Shown: piece after piece, positions 23,695-33,870 of the stretch
Numbering within the stretch: position 1 is the first letter of the stretch
Layout: every line of letters begins with the position of its first letter
NCBI GenBank assembly: GCA_947311845.1
Contig: CAMZMU010000063.1
Coordinates: forward strand, 60,144,769-60,208,768
Direction: 5' to 3'
DNA length: 64,000 nucleotides
Source: Poa pratensis
Taxonomy: Eukaryota; Streptophyta; Magnoliopsida; Poales; Poaceae
Notes under the pieces: generated by a model
What the model saw: the letters and a program-made list of their open reading frames with translations, nothing else
The model's database searches: none
Told to the model about the DNA's origin: nothing
Position numbers and translations under genes: made by a program

Positions 23695-23762
23695 TTGCCT
23701 ATATTCATGGTTTGCCATTTTTTTCATTTTTTTATAAACGAGGCAAAATATTTGCTTTTCAT

Positions 23763-24110
23763 TTTTTTTTGCAGAGAATATTTGCTTTTCATTGGTATAG
23801 AAGAAGACCAGTTTTTAAGAAAATTTGGCAGAAGACCGATACACAACATAAAAACGCAACGCATCGGCCCTAAGGCCATTTCCAAACGAGTCAACAACCA
23901 AATCGTCCAAACGACCAAAGCCAACACACACCTCAACGCAACACAAGGAGGCGAGAACCGGAGCCGCTGCTCCGACATCCACGCGGACCCAGGGCCGCAC
24001 CACCTAGCCGATGACAGAAATTAAGACAAAGCCAACTACACAGATAAGGCAAACACGACAAAAGTGGTGAAGGGGCTCCTCAATGATGGGCCCAAGGAGG
24101 GGAATCAACG
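23763..24110 (-). mobile_element. Possible 3' end of a truncated LINE-like retroposon
   Basis: On the minus strand a GC-rich segment runs into ACTGGTCTTCTTCTAT, an AATGAAAAGC repeat and an A-rich tail (the T run at 23763-23771 on the plus strand). This resembles 3' ends of plant LINEs. No reverse transcriptase or target duplication was identified, so the call is weak. Confidence 0.35.
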
Positions 24111-24539
24111 ATGCCTCCAGGCAAGACAAAGCCATTTCTAAATGAAGGACACTTTTATTAAACTTTGCACCATGACAATAATAGGATTATCTTTGCATGT
24201 ATATCTGGGATACATACAACCGTAGAAAGGAAAAATATGAAGTCATGCACAACTAATACAAAGCCATATTTTGTTGTTGTATCTTGTTTTACAAACAAGA
24301 CTCAAATATTTGTCTTTAAATTAATGACTCCCTAAAACTGCCATGATATTGACACGAAGTGTTGAGTAAACAGTTCACATGATAACAAACACTAGTGAAA
24401 AAAATGCTTATCAGTTATAAATGGCGTGCCAAAAATGCTAATAGTAACATGTGGCGGCACGACACTCATATGATTTCACTGATAACATATACTAGTGGCG
24501 TGCAGAACGGCGGCATGCATGAGATTACATGAGAAATTT
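24111..24539. other. Intergenic, no gene recognised
   Basis: AT-rich sequence. The words CACTAGTGAAAAAA at 24390 and ACTAGTGGCGTGC at 24491 resemble DNA-transposon ends but do not form a convincing inverted pair. Confidence 0.4.
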
Positions 24540-25430
24540 TCAGTTAGTAGCATCGATCATATATAAGTGGGGGGGGGGGGGCAAGATTGTTATGTGTAGC
24601 ATAGGGATGGCTTGAGCACCATAAAAGGGCGGCTGGGGAACCACATAGTGAAAGGCTGAACCAATTTTTGGTAGGGTTAGACCCTGACGCACCAGACTCC
24701 GCCTTGGTGGCATTGGCAACCTCTTCCGAAGTGAGCTCAACCACCTTGGAGGCGGTATCATCCACTTTGGAAGGAGTAGGTGGTGTTTCGGTATCTTTGG
24801 TTTTAATGGCTTCCATTGGCGTCTTTTTTCTAAACTAAAATAAGGAAAATTCTTCTTTAGATCACCCGTCATCTGCATCATCCATAAGGGGTATATCTTC
24901 ACCTTCCTTAACCTTCCACTCTGTCGACGATACTTTTAAGGCGTTAAAGCTCTTAACAAAGAGACGAATTTCTGATACCGACTGAAAGAATTGGTATGGT
25001 CAACTAAAGGGGGCGGAGGGAATAGGCGACTAACATTTTTTATCTTTATTTCCAATTTAAGGGATACAACCGAATAAAAAGTTGTTAAATGTACAACTAG
25101 ACGAATAATCGAGGAATTAGGATTCTAGGTGACAAGCTCACAAGATATTCAAAACAAGGTAGCAACAAGTAAATACAGACTAGAAATAATTGCAATAGTG
25201 GAGACGAGGATGTATTGGAAATTTCTTCTTTTGAGGGGAAGTACGTTTTTGTTGGGAGGTGTGGCGAGTTGGCGACACAAAGTTCATCAATGTCACAACG
25301 GATCATCTTATTCCTCTCGTGCCTCTCGCACAAAACAAGGAGACACGATCCACCTAACTTGCTTGTTCGGGCTTCCAAAAGTTTCTGGGTTTGCCATTGT
25401 CATGTGTGCATGTTATTTTAGACGAATTTT
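24540..25430 (-). mobile_element. Degraded 5' end of a Sirevirus-type copia element
   Basis: Sequence from 24983 rightward resembles the LTR at 56817-58099: TGAAAGAATTGGTATGGTCA against TGAAAGATCGATATGTCGAC, then the AGGGGG and TAGGCGACTA words, and later a GGGAAGTACGT-like stretch. Immediately left of 24983 the minus strand reads TCGGTATCAGAAA, close to the TGGTATCAGAGC initiator-tRNA primer site, so this is the 5' LTR followed by internal sequence. 24902-24540 on the minus strand is a possible start of gag, in two overlapping frames. The rest of the element is missing. Confidence 0.6.
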
Positions 25431-25706
25431 GGTGACGAGATTTATCTCGTTGTTCCGAGCAATCCTCATAGGATAAGTTTTATATTTTAATGTTAATAGA
25501 TAAAAGGAAAGGACTACAAAGCGGCGCCGCTGCTGTGTCGTCCGCAGTGGCGGTCAAACCTGCTCGTCCCGAGTCAGCCCGCCCATCCTCGCGCGCGATT
25601 AAAGCCCAAGGCGAGCGGAACTGGACCGTCGGTCGTAACTGGGCCGTCCAGAAATTCGCAGTTTCAGATAATGGGCCACCGCGAGAGCCTGACCTAATAA
25701 CTACGC

Positions 25707-25714
25707 TATAAATA
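25707..25714 (+). promoter_or_regulatory. TATA box in the left MULE end
   Basis: TATAAATA follows a GC-rich terminal repeat and precedes an unspliced-looking leader with an AG|GTTAGT donor-like site at 25806. MULE ends often carry promoters. No good coding exon follows on this strand. Confidence 0.35.
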
Positions 25715-26520
25715 CCAGCGATCCTCCAGCTCCAGATCGCAGACATCACACTAAAAATCGCAAAAAATCGCAGAAAAATCGCAACAAAATTCTGCAGCAA
25801 AGATCAGGTTAGTACGACAACTATTTTGTGCTTCTCATCCTCACGAAATTCAGGAACATGATCTACTCAAGTCAAATATCATGCATCTTGTTTCTCCATG
25901 AAACACATATATCCATGAAACACACTAGCTAGAGGAAATTATAGATTCTAGCTCCAGAAACATGGTAGCATAAAAGAACTTGCCTCGTTTTTATCACTGG
26001 CAGAAACATGGTAGTTCCAGAAACATGGTAGCTCCAGAAACATACATGATTATATCACTGGCAGAAACATAAGGACATAGGCTAGGTTAAGCATAGACTT
26101 GGTCTCTTCAAATCACAGCCAGAAACACAAGGGCATCAACTCTTTAAGGGCAGAAGAATCCAAAACATCTCCATTCACATCCTGTTGCAAGAAAAAATCA
26201 TAGAAATCTTGAGTTAGCAGTACTAACATGGCTTCACAATTCATGTCTGCAGGTAAAAAGAGATATGGACACAGCAATCCGTGCACAAAACGTTGCCATT
26301 TCTGGCAACAGTATGTCACGCATCCAAGGTATCGGATTCACAATTGGTTGCCAAATTGTTGAGTGCTAGATATCAATTAACTTCTTGGTTGCTACCATAA
26401 TCAACTTAGTTGTAAAAACGATGCTATGTAGATGTTTCAAGTGAATTATTATTCTGTGCTAGCTACCATGTATTTTGAAGGACAATACCAATTTCATTGA
26501 TGCTAGCTACCAGGTTATTA

Positions 26521-26880
26521 CTTGTTTGAATCACTGGAGGATTAAATTCACTAACAGTAGATGCTAGGGTGAAAAACTAGCTACCAGGTTAATTCACAAA
26601 TACATATCAGAATAATGAAAACAGATGCCATGTTTATTCATGCTAGCTAGCATTAAAAAAATAACAAAGCAGGTTTAAATTGTTGTAGGTACCAGAATAC
26701 TTGTTTGAATCACTGGCGGGTTAAATTCACTAACAGTAGATGCTAGGGTGAAAAACTAGCTACCAGGTTAATTCACAATACATCTCAGAATAAATGAAAA
26801 CAGATGCCATGTTTATTCATGCTAGCTAGCATTAAAAAAAATAACAAAGCAGGTTTAAATTGTTCTAGGTACCAGAATAC
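26521..26880 (+). repeat. Two-copy tandem repeat, 179-180 bp unit
   Basis: The unit starting CTTGTTTGAATCACTGG at 26521 is repeated at 26700 with only a few differences, and a third copy begins at about 26879 and soon fades. The repeat is AT-rich and inside the Mutator-like element, in what would be an intron or the decayed 3' part of the Ulp1-like gene. Confidence 0.9.
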
Positions 26881-27117
26881 TTATTTGCTTTGCCAAGTAG
26901 TTCATTGGGAGCTACCACATAGTTTGACAGCAGTTACCGCATATTACTTGACCCCCTGTTACTTACACAACTCTATTTGCATGCTATGAACTATAGGAAA
27001 TGCAAGTACTGGTGATAATGGACAAGGTGTCAAGGTTTGGTGTCGGGGACAGAAGGTACTATTGACATGGAACTATAGGAAATAACTCGACAGACTCTTC
27101 TGAAAGAGGGATGATAC

Positions 27118-27705
27118 CTCGACAGGAACAACGAATGCTCGTCTTCTTGGATCATAGCACCTGGCGAACCAACTAATCAGTGGGTTGTGGAGTGAATTAC
27201 ACTTGATATCCAAGAAAGGTCCTTGCCCCATAGCAACTATGGCTGCACGTTGATCATCGGTCAGACCAGTATATAGCTGCGTGACCGCAAATGGAGAAGC
27301 CCTATTCCGGTCTACACGCTTAGCCTGCAACATAAAAATGACTGGTTACCATATTATCAAGTTCAAGATACAACATATTTCAGTGATAGTTACCAAATTA
27401 ATGAACAATGATGACGCATTAGTTGCTATCAAAAATGTCTGGTTATCAATTATATCAGTGCTAGCTACCAAATTAACTGATTGAAGCTATCAAATTAGTT
27501 AAAACTACATAATACTACAAACTCTTAACCAACAAAATAAACCTACATCAGTGCACTGCACCCCACTTGACAACTACACTAGTTTTGCACGCCAACAAAA
27601 ATAAGGTGAGAAAAAATGGAAACAACTCACCACACGCCTCTTCCTTGTGGTTTTTCCTTTCACATCACCACCTGCTTTATTTTTGCTGCCCTTCCTCTTA
27701 CCCAT
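27118..27705 (-). pseudogene. N-terminal exons of a Ulp1-like MULE gene
   Basis: Two minus-strand exons, both phase 0. 27705-27631 encodes 25 Lys/Arg-rich residues starting MGKRKGSKNK, with a GTGAGT donor. 27324-27118 encodes 69 residues containing LYTGLTDDQRAA and IKCNSLHNPLISWF, with a GTATCA donor. I recognise the second as the conserved N-terminal region of the grass transposon-borne proteins that end in a Ulp1 (C48) cysteine protease domain. The protease domain itself is absent between here and the left element end. One possible terminal exon lies at about 26172-26110. Probably non-functional; partial gene capture or decay cannot be told apart. Confidence 0.6.
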
Positions 27706-28610
27706 CGCGCTAACCTTGTTTCGGAAAAAACAGAACCAAATTCATCATGTGTACAAATTGATAGAACAAAAAACCAGTAGCACCACCAAAAACCCTAAAC
27801 CAGGCCAACATGAAAGGATACACGAGGAAAATACTCACAGGTTCAACAGCAAACCAAAAACTTGCAGGGTGTTAGCTATCAGGTTGTTTGAACAAAAATA
27901 TCAAGTTAACTGGTCATACATACCAGTTTTACTAAAGCATCAAGCTAAACAAAAAAACAGATAGCCGCCAGGTTCGACCAGTTTAAGGTACCATATAAAT
28001 ACAATAGAACTAACAGGTTAAAAACATGATATCTATCAGATTACTGGCAGCTACCAGGACAACAAAAACACAAAACAATTATACACTACCATCACCAGCA
28101 TATACACATATGTACTATGATGTTCTAGCAAAATTAAATCACACAACATATCCTCAACAAACAGTACCCACCATTTTACATGGTTAAACATCTCACTAAA
28201 ACAAACCACCAGATTCAAAAACAAATTAACTAATCAGGGATTTAACCATGCAATCAGTCATGCCTAGCACAACAATCACCTACACAGGAACTAAAAACCT
28301 AACTAAATGAACCCTAAAAGCGAATGAACCACTACAATAATCGACAGCGCAAGCAAACAACAAGCCTAAAAACCCTAATCTACACAAATCGAACATGGCA
28401 TCGCTCTGCAATACAGATCCGGTCGCACTGAGCAATAGGGATGCCTAACGGACACCTGCTGCGTCGAGCCGAAACCGCCGGAGTTCGTGGGCAGCGGCGA
28501 AGAACTGCGACGGGCCAGTAGTTCCGGCGAGGGTCGGACAGAGAGAGAAGGGCGAGGGAAAGGAGCGAACCAGCGGTGGCCGACGACTTACCGACAGCGG
28601 AGCAGCGAGG

Positions 28611-28740
28611 GCGCGGTGCTGGGTCGGCGAGGAACCTCGGGACGGAGCTCGCAGCGGCGAGAAACCGCGGGCGCGGTGCTGGGTCGGCGAGGAACCGCGG
28701 TACGGCGCTCGCAGCGGCGAGGAATCGCCGGACGGCGCTC
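28611..28740. repeat. GC-rich minisatellite, 60-bp unit
   Basis: The 60-bp unit starting GCGCGGTGCTGGGTCGGCGA appears at 28611 and 28671, followed by 30-bp half units (GCGCTCGCAGCGGCGAGGAA). It lies in the right part of the Mutator-like element, in the likely 5' leader of the Ulp1-like gene. The long ORFs across it on both strands are a by-product of the repeat. Confidence 0.85.
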
Positions 28741-29033
28741 GCGACGGCGAGGAACGGTGAATCGCCAGCAATCGCCGCTCCGGAGAAGCAGAGAGAGGAG
28801 AGAGAGCGTGGGGAACGGAAATGATTTTCCGGCAAAAAAAAAACCTGACGTACACCGTTGTGTCCTACGTGAGACTGACTACTGGGGCCCATAGAAATCT
28901 TATCCACGCACGCCGCACGGACCAGGCGGTGCGCGACGCGGGAGGACAGGATCCTGTTTCCGAATCTTGACGAGCCCGCCGCTCGGGACGACGCGCGGAG
29001 CGGCGCCTGCCGATAGCTTTTCCCTAGATAAAA

Positions 29034-29704
29034 TTGTTAAATGTGGTGGTGTGAAATAACGTGGAGAAAGGTAAGATTAACCACGAGCTCACCTTACCAA
29101 ACACTCGAACATTACATCTTCCGAAAGCACAAACATGCAGCCAAACACCATGCACATATTTCTGCTTTCATGCAATCTGATCCTTTAACATGATCATTAT
29201 GCAAAAAAAAAGGGCCAAAATTGATAGCTGCCCTTGCGCGTAGGGCCCGGTCGACATCGGCCAGCCACAACCACCACCACCAACCTGACAGCCGAGCTCG
29301 CTTTCGTAGTCGGCTCGTCTACCTTCCCGGCCTCGTCTCCTCCTCCTCTGCTCAACCCCCGTAGAACAGAAAATGATACCATAAGCGGCCTCTCCGATGC
29401 AAGCTTCCGTTCGCTTCTTCTCCTCCTCTGCGTCCTCCAAGAAGGGTTAGGACTCCGCCCTGCAAGTTTCTCCTGTTTATATTTGGTTCAATCATGGCTG
29501 ATTTTAGTCTCCCTTCCGGTACGAAGAACACACCTGCTTTTTAATGAGAAATACTTGCTTTCTTACGCTAATTAGAAGCTCGTGGTGTGATCTCTTCTTT
29601 AGGTTCATAAATGCTGCGCAGGTTGCCATGGAGTCAGTTTGGTTGTCTTATGGGTTATAATTCTGGTATTTTACCCCTTGTACAGTCATTGCTTACATTT
29701 CTGA
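29034..29704. other. Upstream region of the duplicated gene fragment
   Basis: Contains a pyrimidine-rich GC segment (29280-29450) that looks like a plant 5' UTR, ending near a possible GTTAGG donor. No confident coding exon. A frame entering the next exon from 29625 (ATG GAG TCA) hits a TAA at about 29656. Confidence 0.35.
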
Positions 29705-30486
29705 CGCCGTTGTACGGCCATCCTATCGGCCTCTCTGTGGGAAGACGCTTGTGGCTTCTCTTTCTGCTGAGGATCCACCAAAAGTTCAGAAGAGAGTATC
29801 AAAACAGGAAAGAAGGGCCAGGGTGGAGGAATTTGTTGGAAGGTAAGGCAACTCTTGGCCAGACAGCATTTCTGATTGCATGATTGTGATTCGCATGCGT
29901 TGCAGTTTGCTTGTGCTGCCCTCATAGATAATTAAATCTTGGGTTAAGGTGGGACAACTTATTACCTTCCGTCGTGTAGAGTTGCATCGTATACTAGCAA
30001 TGTATAAACACCTGAGCCAATTGATCAACTCTTTTCAGAATCAAGTATGTTTCAAAACATTTGAGGTGGTTCTTGCTGTCAGATGTGTGTTGAAACTTGA
30101 AAGAACCATACACTAATTCTTGCGCCACATTTAAATGTGCTTCTAGAGGTTCTTGATGGTGTTCTAGCACCGTATATCTATGCCTGCACCCAATATGGAC
30201 TTATTTGTGTCTTTAAATCTTACATCCATTAATTATGCCTGGCTCTACTATTCAACACAGTTACAGGGCATCACATCAAGGAAAATTTCCATCTGCTACA
30301 TCTGTTCGTCAGCAAGTTGGAGGGTGCTACTACATATCGTGGGAATTACTCCAGGAATTGGAGTATAACTCTAGATTAAAGAGCGATGCCAGAAATGCCT
30401 CTTTCAACTCAGAGACTGTGAAGGGAAAATATGGGCTCAACAACATTGACCGCATAACCAAAGATTCTAGGACCAAGGAAGAAACG
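29705..30486 (+). pseudogene. Unrecognised gene fragment, copy 1
   Basis: Two plausible exons. About 29705-29842 encodes SLSAEDPPKVQKRVSKQERR and RVEEFVG, with a GTAAGG donor. 30261-30486 continues in frame with YRASHQGKFPSATSVRQQVGG, then ELLQELEYNSRLKSD and a charged tail, with a GTATTT donor. The domain looks like a small conserved plant region with a basic helix followed by a GKFPS...VGGSYY-type motif; I do not know its function. No complete start or downstream exons were found. A related second copy follows at 30851. Confidence 0.45.
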
Positions 30487-30850
30487 GTATTTTATTACAG
30501 ATAACCTACTTTTGCACTTTGTCCGTTTGATTTGACCTTGTGTTAGTGGTTACTGTCAGTTTGATCTCTTAGTTTTTTAGCAGGGCATATGTTAGTATGT
30601 TAGTACTGTTGTAATTTAAGACCAGTCTCACAAAGATATTACAAGGTTCCAGTATATGGTTTTAGTTAAATCTTTGTACATACTAAAATCATAAGTGCCG
30701 GTTATATGGTTCCAGTGGTATAATATCATGACTGTGTGCTCTCAGTAGCTTTACATTTAAGCACCAGGATGTTTTTTAGGATACTAACGGCCAAACTGTG
30801 TCAGATTAGACGCAAAGTGAGAATATGAACAGGCTTCTTTGTCTACTCAG

Positions 30851-31560
30851 GATCTACCCGAAGTCCAGAAGAGAGTAACAAAACAAGAAAGAAGAGTCAG
30901 GGTAGAGGAATTTGTTGAAAAGTAAGGCAACTTGCCCAGACAGCATTTCTGAATTTATTATTGTGATCAGTATTTGTAACGCTCTGTTTGTGCTTCCTTA
31001 TAGCTAATTTTAATCTTGGATGAAGGTGGAACAAGTTACCAGCTTTAGTCCTGTAGAATTACGTTAAACTATATTTACAGTTTTTTTACAAAATCTGACA
31101 GCAGAAAAACAAATTAGTCAACTTTTGTTCAGAATTAGATGCAAGTTTTGTACTGCGGAGATAACGCTTGATAAAAAATATATGTCATTTTCTTAGTTTA
31201 AAGAAACATGCCGTAAGCAGCCTGTGAATGCCTCACGGACTTAGCTAGGATCCCAGCAAACTGCTGATTTCTGCTTATGAAACTTGAAAATGAGTGATTA
31301 CATGGAATTAAGCTGCTACTCGACCACACTCTCGCAAAAATGAGTGATCCCAGCAATCTTGCATTCATTATTTATCTCTGGCTCTACTATTTAACGCAGT
31401 TACAGGGCAACGCATGACGGGAAGTTTCCACATGCAACATATGTTCGTCAGCAGGTTGGAGGGTCCTACTACACAGTGCTGGCATTACTCCAGGAATTGG
31501 AGTACAATTCAAGACTGAAGAGTGATGTGAGAAATCCCTCTTTCAAGTTCAGATGTTTCT
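30851..31560 (+). pseudogene. Unrecognised gene fragment, copy 2
   Basis: Tandem relative of 29705-30486, with exons at about 30851-30921 (DLPEVQKRVTKQERRVRVEE) and from 31400 (YRATHDGKFPHATYVRQQVGG, then ALLQELEYNSRLKSDVRN). The intron positions and phases match copy 1, so the duplication copied genomic DNA, not mRNA. Reading frames are open through the shared domain and lost soon after 31545. Function unknown. Confidence 0.45.
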
Positions 31561-31737
31561 GGTACATACCATCTTATGTTCTCACGGCTTACTCCTAATG
31601 CAGACCTAGGCATGCAGGGTCAGCTAGGACAAATCTTTGGGGAAGCATGAAGTCCTTTACTGATGGACTCAGGATCTCTGGAACAATCTGTAAATTCATC
31701 TGTCTGCTGGATGCAGTTACGTGTATAGGTTTCACAT

Positions 31738-32018
31738 TGTTTTATTCTTCTTTTCATGGACCTGTAATATATTTGTAAAGTTCTCCATGAGGATTTTTTA
31801 TTATTCTTTTCATGGACCTGGAACACAACTGTAAAGTTCTCCTTCGATGTATCAGATGATACTCCTGTCAGTTATAACAAGCCAGCAAGGCGTACTCTGT
31901 TTATTCTTCCAGTTGTACAACCTTCAGTGATTTCTCATGTTAACATTCCAATCTGGACTCTCTGCTACACACGTGCTGTATACATCAGGTACAGAATGGT
32001 TATGTTTCAGTCTAGATT
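31738..32018 (+). repeat. Direct repeat flanking the F-box locus, left copy
   Basis: Similar to 33868-34160 in the same orientation. It shares the words TTCTTCTTTTCATGGACCTG, ACTCCTGTCAGTTATAA and GACTCTCTGCTACACACGTG in order. Each copy contains an internal partial repeat of the first word about 60 bp on. The copies are diverged by substitutions and indels. Confidence 0.8.
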
Positions 32019-32055
32019 CACTCTTTGTATTTGCAAATTTGCATAGCCGTGGAGG

Positions 32056-33192
32056 CTAGTTGTTCATGCATGCAGGCTCTGATCCACGAAACAGCCACGC
32101 GACGGGGAAGCCTTTGAGTGGCCGTACCTTGGTCCCTAGGTACATTTGAGACCGCCGTTTCCTCATGTCGTAGATGCTGCAATAGAAGAACACATTCTTC
32201 CGGTAATAATAGCCACGGGCGGTAGCATCATCCACGAAGAAGATACAGTCCCCCGCAACGTACTCCTTGCACTGGTCGGGGACACGAACAGCTCGGGAGC
32301 ACCATCTCTGGACGAACAGCACTCGGTCTTCCCCGACGCTGCTCAGCTCCGTCCACCGTGACCGCGGCAAATCGGCCTCGAAAACCTTAAACTTGGTAGC
32401 CTTCTCCAAGCCTAAGCCTGTAAAGTGCCCGCCCATGGGCGGATTTTGTATGTTAGGATCTTCTCTGCGGACCATCAGCAGCGCGCCGTCGGATTCGAGT
32501 AGGTACTGCAGCGGCTTCTCGACGAACTGCCATCGGGGGCCCTCCGCGAGGAGGTCGACTCGGGACACGGTTGGCTCACCGGTGTCCCTGTCGTCGCCGA
32601 TGGAAACGCAGAGGAGGCAGCCACGGCTGCCGTGGAGGGCGTAGAGCTTGCCTCGATACCAGATCATATCTTGAAGTGACTCGAGTTGGTCGTGGGCGAC
32701 CACCACCCACGAAGCTGCCCCTGGCCGGCACAGCGCAAGCTTGTGAGGCCACGCCCCAACGACCGCGGCGATAAGTTTAGGCGAGCAAACCACTAGCTTC
32801 GTCATGGACGGTGGCGCATCACACAACGGCTCCGTGGACAGCCGGGGGAGCATCATGGTTGTGGACATGGAGAAGGGGTTTACCAACGTGTAGGCGCCAT
32901 CCATGCGCTCAAAGACGAGCCACTCGCCACAGGAGCTTTGGGCGTGTGGCAGCTGGCGATGGCGCTCGAGATGGAGCGGCAGCGGCCGGAAGGCAGAGTC
33001 GGGCAGGCTGTAGAAGGTCCGATCGGGTAAGGCGAGCCACGGGAATTGCGCTGGTGGGGCGTTCCGCCGTGCGCAGGAGCGCCATTGGCGGCACACGGCG
33101 CCGAAGCAGACGCGATCATCATGGCGCTGGAGGCGGCGCAGGATAAGGTCGCCAAGATCCGTCTGGAGTGCAGACCACGACCTTGGCGCCAT
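32056..33192 (-). CDS. F-box protein with DUF295-type C-terminus
   Basis: A 378-residue intronless ORF. Residues 1-45 form an F-box-like start (LQTDLGDLILRRL, VCFGAVCRQWRS), which would bind SKP1 in an SCF ubiquitin ligase. Residues of about 60-360 match the plant DUF295 pattern: SCGEWLVF, a YTLVNPFS motif, KLVVCSP, a long beta-rich middle (DMIWYRGKLYALHG, FKVFEADLPRSRW), and GDCIFFVDD...NVFFY near the C-terminus. Substrates of this family are largely unknown. No frame breaks. The start ATG is 46 bases below a TATA box (33246-33238). The gene is flanked by two direct repeats and preceded by a copia LTR remnant. Confidence 0.85.
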   Translation of the reverse strand: MAPRSWSALQTDLGDLILRRLQRHDDRVCFGAVCRQWRSCARRNAPPAQFPWLALPDRTFYSLPDSAFRPLPLHLERHRQLPHAQSSCGEWLVFERMDGAYTLVNPFSMSTTMMLPRLSTEPLCDAPPSMTKLVVCSPKLIAAVVGAWPHKLALCRPGAASWVVVAHDQLESLQDMIWYRGKLYALHGSRGCLLCVSIGDDRDTGEPTVSRVDLLAEGPRWQFVEKPLQYLLESDGALLMVRREDPNIQNPPMGGHFTGLGLEKATKFKVFEADLPRSRWTELSSVGEDRVLFVQRWCSRAVRVPDQCKEYVAGDCIFFVDDATARGYYYRKNVFFYCSIYDMRKRRSQMYLGTKVRPLKGFPVAWLFRGSEPACMNN

Positions 33193-33237
33193 AGTAAAAA
33201 GCCAGACTCTTATGGATTTTTCTTTGATGGTTGGATT

Positions 33238-33246
33238 CTATTTATA
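33238..33246 (-). promoter_or_regulatory. TATA box of the F-box gene, within LTR-like sequence
   Basis: TATAAATAG on the minus strand, 46 bases before the F-box ATG and about 395 bases inside the copia LTR-like sequence that starts at 33641. The position fits an LTR U3 promoter. Confidence 0.55.
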
Positions 33247-33870
33247 CAATGGCGAATTAAATCGATGCCATCACGGACTCGGAAACAGAAACCGAGCCAA
33301 ACCTGAAGTTGGCAATCGCTAAACCTGAAGATCAACAGACAGAACACGATGAATTCACACGAGCTAACAAGGAACACGATCGTTTTGTGCTGCGTAGCGA
33401 AGGTTACAACAGAAAGAGCTAAAACAAAGGGATCAACGACAGTGTCATTCCGCTATGCTCGTGCCCATCTACCCTAAATCCTCGCCACGGTCAGCAGGCC
33501 TACTGCCATCCCACGAGAGACAGATGCGGCGAGCTGAATCTGCAAACTACTGACGGGCAAGACATGTACACGCACACGTTACGTGGCAATTATTCAGAAC
33601 GAAACTAACTGAAACTGACAACGGGATTAAATTGCCCAACAATTCAACCCCTTAATCATGTTGCGGTGCATTCAGTTCGAATTTCAGTCTCATCTCCACA
33701 ACCTGGATTCGGCCGAGTGTCTTGCTGACAATATCAGCCAACTGACCATCTGTTCCAGTATGATCAACATCCAGTTTTCCCACCTCAACGCACTCACAGA
33801 TTATAGTGAAATCTAGTATCAATATGCTTTTACTACGATCGTGGTGCAATGGGTTCTCACAGAGTGTTTT
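33247..33870 (-). mobile_element. Copia RNase H remnant and LTR-like sequence
   Basis: 33870-33655 on the minus strand encodes a decayed copia RNase H C-terminus (VDHTGTDGQLADI, LGRIQVVEMR). It is followed by a purine tract (TTAAGGGG) and TGTTGGGCAATTTAATC at 33641, a typical copia 3' LTR start. The LTR-like sequence runs toward the F-box gene. No CA end or target duplication was found; the downstream part of the LTR may have been replaced by the gene. Confidence 0.6.

Larger units (their letters stand above)
25506..29024 (-). mobile_element. Mutator-like element carrying a Ulp1-like gene fragment
   Basis: A 3519-bp element bounded by a perfect 9-bp target duplication TAGATAAAA (25497-25505 and 29025-29033), the size expected for Mutator-like elements. 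The ends are imperfect inverted repeats: GGAAAGGACTAC then GGCGCCGCT on the left, and on the minus strand from the right GGGAAAAGCTATCGGCAGGCGCCGCT. Similarity continues through a TCGTCC...GGCGG block for about 55 bp. There is no MURA transposase ORF. The visible coding content is a minus-strand Ulp1-like N-terminal region (27705-27118). MULEs carrying Ulp1-like genes are known as Kaonashi/KI elements in plants, and this looks like a decayed relative. Confidence 0.85.

Noticed and set aside
24390..24510. Possible DNA-transposon ends (CACTAGTGAAAAAA and ACTAGTGGCGTGC)
   Set aside because: No matching inverted partner or target duplication.
24565..24582. Run of about a dozen Gs
   Set aside because: A simple homopolymer of uncertain length; no structural role can be argued from one run.
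28380..28907. Long minus-strand ORF (175 residues) in the MULE
   Set aside because: Generated by the 60-bp minisatellite and high GC; an overlapping frame gives an equally long product.
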